Both the position numbers and the translations under genes were made by a program. From JANWHZ01 sp035758575 (lineage in GTDB: Bacteria > Patescibacteriota > Saccharimonadia > Saccharimonadales > UBA4665), in the NCBI GenBank assembly GCA_035758575.1, contig DASTXH010000017.1, forward strand, positions 1 through 64,000: a DNA stretch of 64,000 bases. The letters are read 5' to 3'. Within the stretch, counting starts at the first letter, position 1; each line of letters begins with the position of its first letter. Below the pieces are notes generated by a model that was not told where the DNA came from, searched no databases, and worked only from the letters and a program-made list of their open reading frames with translations. Below are positions 50,061 to 56,884 of the stretch, one piece after another.

Positions 50061-51929
50061 CTAGAAATACGATGGCGGTGTCATGGGTGGAGGCACCGGC
50101 GGCGGGCTGTTTGGCGCGATATTTTGCTGGGCGGGCGCGGCACTTTGCTGAGGCATCGCAAATGGTGGCGGCGTCGGCTGGTTGTTCACGGATGGCTGGG
50201 GTATAGCGGGCATAGACGCTAAGTGCGGCTGCTGTACCAGATTGCCATCAGCATCAACGCTAATAGGCGCCGAGGCAGCAGGTACGGATGGCGGCGCGAT
50301 GGTAGCGGCGTCAGTATGAGGATGCAGGCCATCGCCAAGCGGGCTGGCGTTCAGCGACTGCAACGGCTCAAACCGGGAGCCAGCCGAAGCCAAGGCATCC
50401 ATCACCTGGTCACGCGCGGCCGTAATGTCACGGGCTGGCGCCACAGGCGTACCGACGTGTGGGCTATGTACTGATTCTTCAATCTGGCTCAGCGTCTGGC
50501 TACTGGGTGGCGTACTGGGTGCGGGCATACTAGGCATCGTTGGCATGGCTGGTGCGGACATAGACGGCGGCATGGGTGCCATAGGGGCCGGCAACGGCAC
50601 GTCTACCTGAGGCACCGATGGCTGTACAACCGGGGGTTCGGGAATGGCAGGCTGCGCTGGCGGCATCATGGGTGCATCGCGTTGCAACAGCGGCATAGCT
50701 GGTTCGCTGGCAGGCATGGCCGTAGGTGCGGACGGTTGCGGCACAGTCGGTGCTTCGGCTGGGTGCACCTCAGGACGGTCTACTAGGTACGAACGGCTAG
50801 CGGCTGGGGCGTCTTCGAACTCACCGGTAAACGGCGTTTCACGAAGTGACGATCCGTCGGTAGCAGCCTGCGCCGGACTTGGCGTTGGCAGCATTGGCCG
50901 ATTCGTCGTAATAATCTTGGGGAGCTCTTGCTCTTGTGGTTTGATAACCTGCGATGGTTCTGGTGCTGGCACCGCCTCTTCCTCTGCCTCGGGTTTTGGT
51001 GCCGGTTGAGCCTTTGGTTCAGGCGCCTCCAGTGGACGCTTCTCTTCCGGCGACTCTTTACCGTGATCTATTTCGAGCGTACCATCGTCGCTTACCCTGA
51101 TGGGCGCGATGCCGCTGGGCTGGCTATCGTCGTTGTTACTTGCCGGAGCGTCATTGACCGGCGCCGACACTTCATTTGCGTGCTGTGCGGCGGCCTGCAG
51201 CGATGTTGCTACCAGTTGCTGGTTGGCGCCAGCAGTCATAAGCTCACCCGCCACGGCCATGGTACGCGGGGTAGTTTTGTCGTTGCTGAAACGTTCGGTT
51301 TCGGCAACAACACCGGTAAGAAGCGCAGTAGCGATCTGGCTGTCTAACGCATCCTTTTGCAAATCAGCCACCAGCTCGGCTACCATTTCAGAGATGGAGC
51401 TGGCGCCGATTTCCTGCCATGCGAGCGCGCCAAGGTTGCCGTTGGGCGTGTTGTTGACACTAATAATAGTGGCATCGTGCAGGATGCGGCCGTGAACGGT
51501 AATCGCCTGGTCAAGCTCTTGCTGCTCGTGAGCACCTAGTGCCACCACAACATCGACGTTAAAATCACCCTGACTGAACTCTAGGTCGGCCTGACTTAGG
51601 CTGGTTTTGTACGGTGTGATAAAAATGCGCACGACCGTATCTTCTACCTTGTAGCGCAGCTTGTCGGCTTTGGATTTATCGAGCGCGATGATGAAATCGC
51701 GCAAGGAATCCGGCGTTTGTTCGATGGTATCCTCGGGTTTCAGGAACTCCATGGCACTGGGCACCTTACCACTGAAGACGGCGGCGGCGTGCTTGTCCAT
51801 TTTGTCGAGCACCAAAGATAAACCTATGCAGGCGCTCAAGAGGTCAACGGTTGGGTCATTCCGTACGGTAACGAGGATATTATTCGCTTGCCTGAGCCGC
51901 TCAACGATTTGTTTCTTGATGTCATCCAT
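50061..51929 (-). CDS. Degenerate DHH-phosphoesterase-like protein with Pro-rich tail
   Basis: 622 residues. Residues 1-270 resemble NrnA-type DHH proteins: NNILVTVRNDPTVDLLSACIGLSLVLDKM occupies the place of the usual HxDxDxxGS metal motif but keeps only Asp residues; VDVVVALGAHEQQELDQA and a GNLGALAWQEIGA region follow, and the DHH triad itself is absent. Residues 300-622 are Pro/Ala/Met-rich and disordered. Catalysis is therefore doubtful; a binding or scaffold role is possible. The start is the ATG at 51929 because TAAAAT lies 7 nt upstream; TTGTGA is 18 nt further up. Confidence 0.65.
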   Translation of the reverse strand: MDDIKKQIVERLRQANNILVTVRNDPTVDLLSACIGLSLVLDKMDKHAAAVFSGKVPSAMEFLKPEDTIEQTPDSLRDFIIALDKSKADKLRYKVEDTVVRIFITPYKTSLSQADLEFSQGDFNVDVVVALGAHEQQELDQAITVHGRILHDATIISVNNTPNGNLGALAWQEIGASSISEMVAELVADLQKDALDSQIATALLTGVVAETERFSNDKTTPRTMAVAGELMTAGANQQLVATSLQAAAQHANEVSAPVNDAPASNNDDSQPSGIAPIRVSDDGTLEIDHGKESPEEKRPLEAPEPKAQPAPKPEAEEEAVPAPEPSQVIKPQEQELPKIITTNRPMLPTPSPAQAATDGSSLRETPFTGEFEDAPAASRSYLVDRPEVHPAEAPTVPQPSAPTAMPASEPAMPLLQRDAPMMPPAQPAIPEPPVVQPSVPQVDVPLPAPMAPMPPSMSAPAMPTMPSMPAPSTPPSSQTLSQIEESVHSPHVGTPVAPARDITAARDQVMDALASAGSRFEPLQSLNASPLGDGLHPHTDAATIAPPSVPAASAPISVDADGNLVQQPHLASMPAIPQPSVNNQPTPPPFAMPQQSAAPAQQNIAPNSPPPVPPPMTPPSYF

Positions 51930-52018
51930 AGTTTTTATTTTAACCTTTACCATGAAGGTATCACAAATTGCCTATGCTTGTCTACTGGCGTACCCCCGTT
52001 AGCTGCCGGTGCATAACT

Positions 52019-52047
52019 TTACAAATGGGTACCATATCTGTTATAGT
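52019..52047 (+). promoter_or_regulatory. Promoter of rpsT
   Basis: TTACAA (52019-52024), 17-nt spacer, TATAGT (52042-52047); AGGAAG ribosome site before the ATG at 52083. Confidence 0.75.
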
Positions 52048-52082
52048 CACTGGGAAATTATAAAAAATTACGAGGAAGATAC

Positions 52083-52439
52083 ATGCCCATCATCAAGTCA
52101 GCCAAAAAGCGCGTTCGTGTTGCCACCAAGGCCGCCATACGCAACAGCAAAACCAAGCGTGCCCTGAAGAGCGCTCTGAAGATCTTTACGCGCAAGAGCG
52201 ATGCCGCTACACACAGCAGCGCCCAAAGCGCCCTGGACAGGGCCGTCAAAAAGGGCGTGATGCATAAGAACAAGGCTGCCCGCATGAAGAAACAGATGGC
52301 TGCCACCGCCAAAGCCGCTGGCACCGCCAGCACAAAGGCTGCCGCCAAGCCAAAGGCCGCTACTGCTAAGGCGCCCGCCAAGAAAGCCGCACCGAAGAAA
52401 GCTGTTGCTAAGAAGCCGGCTGCTAAGAAAAAGGCCTAA
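52083..52439 (+). CDS. rpsT: 30S ribosomal protein bS20 with histone-H1-like tail
   Basis: 118 residues against about 87 usually. The body MPIIKSAKKRVRVATKAAIRNSKTKRALK to KKGVMHKNKAARMKKQM is bS20, which binds the 16S 5' domain and helix 44. The last 40 residues are an Ala/Lys/Pro repeat (AKAPAKKAAPKKAVAKKPA), as in H1-like DNA-binding tails. One-gene unit with promoter, RBS and terminator. Confidence 0.95.
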   Translation: MPIIKSAKKRVRVATKAAIRNSKTKRALKSALKIFTRKSDAATHSSAQSALDRAVKKGVMHKNKAARMKKQMAATAKAAGTASTKAAAKPKAATAKAPAKKAAPKKAVAKKPAAKKKA

Positions 52440-52456
52440 ATAACCCCCCTTCACCA

Positions 52457-52484
52457 AAACCGCCCTCCCGGGCGGTTTTTTTAT
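52457..52484 (+). terminator. Terminator of rpsT
   Basis: AACCGCCC/GGGCGGTT hairpin followed by seven T. Confidence 0.92.
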
Positions 52485-52500
52485 TCCCTAAACGCTATCA

Positions 52501-53099
52501 CTGTTTCTTCTGCCTTGTTCCCTCTATCAAGAATCGAGCCGCCTTCTTTGCTACGCATACAAACACTAACAACACCTTCCGCTGTGCCTAACAGGCACAG
52601 CGTGCTACGCTAGGCCGAGCTCCCCCGTCCTCAGGCACCTGTTGTAAAGCCTGACAACCAGCCCAACGACTCGTCACTATCGTTCCTCAGGCAGAGTTGG
52701 GCTGCCCCTTCCAGGGGAAGTTGTCAGTTCCACCAACAGGTTCGCCGGGTACGCTCCTCCGCATGGCCGAGGCTGCAAGTGCAGCGGTAGTTTGGTGGTG
52801 TGCAGTAATAAACTACCAATACAGCTATGGTCAGTAGCAAGGGTTGGGCTACGCGGTGCACTGGTGGTTATACGGCATGCGGAGCCCTCACGGTGGAGCT
52901 GTTGTGGCAGCGACAATTTCCTTCGGCGGCTCGGCCTGTCTGAGGCGCTAACTCGCCGAGTCCCGAGCCGATTGTCGCTGTGACAACTGCAACCAGAGAG
53001 GTGGAGCTAGCCTTGATCTTTTGGATACTTTTGCATCAAGAGAAAAGTATCTGGTCGGTTCCTGACAGCAGGAACAAGGCAACAAACACAGAAGAACAG
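52501..53099. ncRNA. Candidate large structured RNA, about 600 nt, unassigned
   Basis: No convincing gene lies here. Ends pair: 52501-52512 with 53089-53099 (11 bp, one bulge) and 52513-52521 with 53071-53079 (9 bp). Nested inside: 52637-52644 with 52734-52741 (8 bp), 52651-52658 with 52720-52727 (8 bp), 52659-52667 with 52696-52704 (9 bp), enclosing a CCCC/GGGG hairpin; 52757-52765 with 52876-52884 (9 bp), enclosing 52786-52793 with 52810-52817 (8 bp); 52908-52917 with 52971-52980 (10 bp) stacked on 52927-52934 with 52963-52970 (8 bp); and hairpin 52581-52588/52594-52601 (8 bp). I could not find RNase P, tmRNA or SRP RNA core motifs on either strand. Strand unknown. Confidence 0.6.
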
Positions 53100-53134
53100 A
53101 AACGGTTGCCGAAGGTACAGCGGAACACGGTAAA

Positions 53135-53155
53135 ACAAAAAAGGACTAAACGTCC
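53135..53155 (-). terminator. Terminator overlapping the holA stop codon
   Basis: Minus strand GGAC/GTCC short hairpin containing the TAG stop, followed by TTTTTTG. Confidence 0.65.
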
Positions 53156-54069
53156 GCTAGACGCAGAAGATAATTTTGCAGGGCTTCGTCTACATCAATC
53201 CGCTCGCGCTTGGAGCGCGCGTCAATGACAAGCAAATCAGCCACAAGCCGTCTTAGATGATTCATATTCAAGCGATTGGCAATGGGCTGTGCTTTGCGCG
53301 CGACAAACGGACTCAGCCTGGCGGCAGCAGCAACATCCTGCGCCGAACGGCCACCTGCGGCCTTCAGCAGCGCCAACACCCGTAGCTGCCAGGTAAGCAT
53401 AGCAATGATCTGGGCGGTATCTACCTTTTGCGCGCGTTGGTCGGCATATAAGCTTAGTACCCTGGCAGTATTGCCCATAAAAGCTGCTTCGAGCAACTCA
53501 AAAATACTACCTTGTGGGGTTTGGTCAGTCAGCAGCTCGATAGTCTCCCGCGTGACAGACGGGCTATACAGCAACAGTTTCTCCAGTTCAAGCGCCAACA
53601 ATTGTTGCCGGGCGCCGATACGCCCCATCAGATAACGCGCATCGGCCAGCGAAATACTTCCGCCGGCTGCTTTCGCAGTCGCTACCAGCCACGGTGCCAT
53701 ACCGGCTTCGTCGGGTTCGGTAAAATCGCGGACCTCGGCCAGCTTCTTAAGCGACTTATAGTAACTTCCCCGTTTGTCAGGCTTTGGTTCAACGATTAAA
53801 ACATCGGTAGTATCGGGCAGTTCTTTGAACAATTGTTCGGCACGCTCGGTAAATTGTTTGTTCGCGCTAGGCGTGCGTAGCACCACCAGCTTGCGGTCGG
53901 CCAAAAACGGGACGCTCTGCAGACTTTCCTGCAGGCGCTCAAAACTGGCTGTTTCGCCGTCCAGACGCTCCAGAGCCATATCGCCATGCGCTGACACAAA
54001 CGCGGCTACCAGCGAGTCCAATTCACGTTGCAATAAAAAGCTGTTTTCGCCGGTCAAAACGGTGATCAT
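53146..54069 (-). CDS. holA: DNA polymerase III delta subunit
   Basis: 308 residues. MITVLTGENSFLLQRELDSLV is the HolA opening; LVVLRTPSANKQF, an AAA+-like fold without a functional P-loop, and a C-terminal helical collar (ARLSPFVARKAQPIANRL) follow. It opens the sliding clamp in the clamp loader. The start ATG overlaps the mutM stop (ATGA), so it is translationally coupled. Confidence 0.92.
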   Translation of the reverse strand: MITVLTGENSFLLQRELDSLVAAFVSAHGDMALERLDGETASFERLQESLQSVPFLADRKLVVLRTPSANKQFTERAEQLFKELPDTTDVLIVEPKPDKRGSYYKSLKKLAEVRDFTEPDEAGMAPWLVATAKAAGGSISLADARYLMGRIGARQQLLALELEKLLLYSPSVTRETIELLTDQTPQGSIFELLEAAFMGNTARVLSLYADQRAQKVDTAQIIAMLTWQLRVLALLKAAGGRSAQDVAAAARLSPFVARKAQPIANRLNMNHLRRLVADLLVIDARSKRERIDVDEALQNYLLRLADV

Positions 54070-54959
54070 AGTACTACGCCACCTGGATAGTCTACCTGCT
54101 GGCACTGCGGACATACATGCGTACCCCGCCCGGCCACCTTGATCTTTATAATGATGGTACCGCAGCGCGGACACGGTTGCCCTTCGCGACGAAATACATT
54201 GGCGAAGCTGAGGTAGCTGCCCCTGCGCCCTTCGGCATCTACGTATGTCCTGCTAGTGGAGCCGCCCTTTTCTATGGACAGCTTCAGGATGTCAACGATT
54301 GCCTGGTGCAATCCTTCTGCCGCGCGTTTGGGTATGCTCTGCACTGACGTTCGCGGGTGGATATGTGCGCCCCACAGCGATTCATCGGCGTAGATGTTGC
54401 CCACGCCGGCCAGCACGCTTTGGTCGAGCAGCGCTGCCTTGATGTTGGTTTTCTTGCGCCGCTGCAAACGATCCCATAAGGTATCGGCCGTAAAACTGGC
54501 ATCAAGCGGTTCAGGCCCAACCGTTTTGAAGAAGTCTATCTGCGGCACTGCGGCGGTAGGCAACAGACGCATCCAGCCGAACTTGCGCTGGTCGTTGAAA
54601 AACAGGCGGCTGCCATCGGTAAAGGTAATGATAACTCGCGTGGATTTGTCGGGCAGCTCCCCGACCAGGCTCCCGCTAGGATGCCCGGCGCCGAACTGGA
54701 CTGCCCTACCACGGAAGACCAGCTGGCCGGTCATCTTCAGGTGCACCACCAATGAGTACTTGGTGGAAAACTCTATCAGCAACACTTTGGCACGACGGTC
54801 TACACTCACTACTGATGCGCCAACCAAAAACGCGTCCGTGTCGGCCTGGGCATTGGGAAAACTCTTGGGGTTATCAGAAAAAACCGAAGCAACCACCAGG
54901 CCCGGCAACAGCCGGCTCAGGCCACGCTTTACGGTCTCTACCTCGGGTAACTCTGGCAT
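54066..54959 (-). CDS. mutM: Formamidopyrimidine-DNA glycosylase
   Basis: 297 residues. It removes 8-oxoG and FapyG. The N-terminal catalytic PELPEVETVKRGL, the beta-elimination Lys in RRAKVLLIEF, the helix-two-turn-helix (LDQSVLAGVGNIYADESLW) and a C-terminal zinc finger (CPRCGTIIIKIKVAGRGTHVCPQCQ spacing) are all intact. TATAAT lies 8 nt before the ATG. It diverges from the DciA-like gene with only 30 bp between. Confidence 0.96.
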   Translation of the reverse strand: MPELPEVETVKRGLSRLLPGLVVASVFSDNPKSFPNAQADTDAFLVGASVVSVDRRAKVLLIEFSTKYSLVVHLKMTGQLVFRGRAVQFGAGHPSGSLVGELPDKSTRVIITFTDGSRLFFNDQRKFGWMRLLPTAAVPQIDFFKTVGPEPLDASFTADTLWDRLQRRKKTNIKAALLDQSVLAGVGNIYADESLWGAHIHPRTSVQSIPKRAAEGLHQAIVDILKLSIEKGGSTSRTYVDAEGRRGSYLSFANVFRREGQPCPRCGTIIIKIKVAGRGTHVCPQCQQVDYPGGVVL

Positions 54960-54989
54960 TACCCTTTATTATACCTGTAAAATAAGTGG

Positions 54990-55229
54990 ATGGCAGATTC
55001 ACTCTTCGACATTTTAGCGCGCAAAGACTACGACGAACCGCCGGAGATTGCCGCCATCAAAAAATACGTTAGCGACCAGTTCGGTGAGGCAGTAGAAGTC
55101 GTAATCCGCGAGCGCGACATCACCATTACCGCCTCAAGTGCCGGCCTGGCGAGTACACTACGATATCATGTGCGGCATCTGCAAAAAGCGGCAGATACTA
55201 AAAAACGTTTTATCTTCCGTATTCGGTAG
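54990..55229 (+). CDS. DciA-like (DUF721-type) small protein
   Basis: 79 residues. The beta-alpha-beta pattern with VVIRERDITITASSAGLASTLRYHVRHLQ and an end RFIFRIR resembles the KH-like domain of DciA, a bacterial replicative helicase loader, whose family ends similarly. The match is by eye and weak. TAAAAT lies 6 nt before the ATG, so the mRNA is probably leaderless. Nearby holA and polA fit a replication link. Confidence 0.5.
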   Translation: MADSLFDILARKDYDEPPEIAAIKKYVSDQFGEAVEVVIRERDITITASSAGLASTLRYHVRHLQKAADTKKRFIFRIR

Positions 55230-55233
55230 CTGA

Positions 55234-55791
55234 TTACAGGCTAATGTTTTGGGTCTGCGTGCTGTAGTCGGGGAACTGTTTCACGAATAGGCTGCGGATA
55301 ATGGAGACATTACCCTTGAAGGTGCCAGTACCGCACGAGCTGTACCAATAGCGTTGCAGGTCGTTGCCACTGCCGTCAATTACCTCATAGATATAGCGGT
55401 CGCCTTGGGCACAGTGACCCCGCTCGTCAGCAATGCTCGAGTCGACAGCGCCCTTAGTAAAGCCGTTATACGCCAGCGCCTTCAGAAATACGCCATATGC
55501 ACTGGCGGTCATGGGATAGTTTTTCATACTGACGACTTCGCTGTCGTAGCCCTTTGTAACCATCAGGCTGGACTGATCGCTGCCGACAGTAAGGATGATG
55601 TCGTGGTGCGTATCGGGAGAGGTAACAGGGGAATCAATGGTCAGCTGCACGCGGACATCGCTATTTGCATAGCTCGGCAGGTCCAACGGCGTTGGGCCTT
55701 TGTGGGTGCCTGTCAGCGCTTTGATGATAAGAATCACCACTACCACAATGAGGCCGACAGCTAGTAAAAATCCTATAAAATATCGAGCCAT
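55234..55791 (-). CDS. Membrane-anchored hypothetical protein
   Basis: About 185 residues: one N-terminal membrane segment (5-27) and an extracytoplasmic beta-rich domain with two Cys (GHCAQGDRYIYEV and WYSSCGTGTFKG) that may pair. No family recognised. The start is the internal ATG MARYFIGF at 55791, since the longer frame upstream is low-complexity and crosses the divergent promoter region. Confidence 0.65.
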   Translation of the reverse strand: MARYFIGFLLAVGLIVVVVILIIKALTGTHKGPTPLDLPSYANSDVRVQLTIDSPVTSPDTHHDIILTVGSDQSSLMVTKGYDSEVVSMKNYPMTASAYGVFLKALAYNGFTKGAVDSSIADERGHCAQGDRYIYEVIDGSGNDLQRYWYSSCGTGTFKGNVSIIRSLFVKQFPDYSTQTQNISL

Positions 55792-55885
55792 ACCATTGTC
55801 TCTCTTACAGACAATCTTATTTGTAACATAAACGGTCTGTTTTTGCAAGAAGTATGACCGTAGTAAAAAGGAGTACAATGGGTGC

Positions 55886-56329
55886 ATGCGTGTACGATAC
55901 GAAACTGGCGTGGCTACCCTGGTACAGTTTGCGGCCGGTACACTTTTGGCAATCCTCAGCGGCGGCGCATCGGTAGTTGGCGGCTGTTTTCACCAGCCGG
56001 GCGTGGACTGTGCCACTAATACCTTTGTTACCCTGCTGCTTATTATCCTTACTGCCGGGGCGTTGGCCGTACTGGCGATACTAGGCTACACGGTGCAAGC
56101 CCGCCGGAGCCCGAAGTTGGCATATATCCTAATGATGGTCGAAGCTGGTGCGGCATTGATCTATCTGTTTGATGCCAAACAGGCGCCAGGCTTTGTAGAC
56201 CGGGCAGCCAACTTTCTGTCATTTGTACTTGCCGCCTGGGTACTATGGGTAGCATGGCAATTGGCACGGGCTAAGGGCGGCCGGATCGTGAAGCCGCAGC
56301 CGCGGCATCGCCGTGCAGCAAAGCGCTGA
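55886..56329 (+). CDS. Hypothetical four-helix membrane protein
   Basis: 147 residues with four membrane segments (about 10-30, 45-68, 75-95, 105-125) and a basic C-terminus (KPQPRHRRAAKR). No family recognised. TACAAT lies 6 nt before the ATG; an AAAGGAG lies 12 nt upstream, within the -10 region. Its last 59 bp overlap the convergent HAD gene. Confidence 0.65.
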   Translation: MRVRYETGVATLVQFAAGTLLAILSGGASVVGGCFHQPGVDCATNTFVTLLLIILTAGALAVLAILGYTVQARRSPKLAYILMMVEAGAALIYLFDAKQAPGFVDRAANFLSFVLAAWVLWVAWQLARAKGGRIVKPQPRHRRAAKR

Positions 56330-56882
56330 GCTGGGTTTTCATCTGGGTGAAGTCGGCATACTGGATAGCGCGCATGCCCACACCTTGGGCGCCCATGCAG
56401 TATTCTTCACGGTCATCAATCAATACACAGGCATTCAGACGCACGCCTAGCCGCTGCGCAGTAATCTCATAGGCCTGGGGCTCCGGCTTGGCATAGCCGA
56501 TTTCACCCGAGGTAATAATAAGGTCAAACGACTGCTCCAGTTCACCGGGACTAAAGCGGCGTGCGAGACCGCCGGGGCTGACGTTGCTAAGAAGAGCCGT
56601 CTTGTACGCGCCACGTAATTCTTTCGCGTAGTCGAGTATCCGTTGATCTTTTACCTCGCCTGCCGTCAGGTAAGCGCGGTATTGTTCCAAAGACAAACCA
56701 AAAATAGCGGCCAGCTGTTGCTGGTATACATCGCGTTCCAACATACCCCGATTTCCCGCGGCTACTATGTCTAGGACTTCCTGCACACGGTCAGGATCGG
56801 TATTGCTCAACTGCTGGACGAGCATTTCCAGCGCGTCGGTTATGACCACGCCGAAACAGTCAAAAATAACAGCCTCTATCAT
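56271..56882 (-). CDS. HAD-superfamily hydrolase
   Basis: 203 residues. Motif I VIFDCFGVV (nucleophile Asp in the usual DxD position is followed by Cys-Phe, so the second Asp of DxDGV is changed), a four-helix cap, motif II ALLSNVSPGG, Lys in GYAKPEPQAYE and motif IV CVLIDDREEYC. The family contains phosphatases of sugar or nucleotide phosphates. It starts 3 bp after the polA stop, so it shares that transcript. Confidence 0.82.
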   Translation of the reverse strand: MIEAVIFDCFGVVITDALEMLVQQLSNTDPDRVQEVLDIVAAGNRGMLERDVYQQQLAAIFGLSLEQYRAYLTAGEVKDQRILDYAKELRGAYKTALLSNVSPGGLARRFSPGELEQSFDLIITSGEIGYAKPEPQAYEITAQRLGVRLNACVLIDDREEYCMGAQGVGMRAIQYADFTQMKTQLSALLHGDAAAAASRSGRP

Positions 56883-56884
56883 CC

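Noticed and set aside
52501..53099. RNase P RNA, tmRNA, or a transposon remnant with terminal inverted repeats
   Set aside because: No GAGGAAAGTCC-type P4 motif, no tRNA-like end and no tag frame were found; the nested in-register helices continue through the whole interval and there is no transposase remnant.
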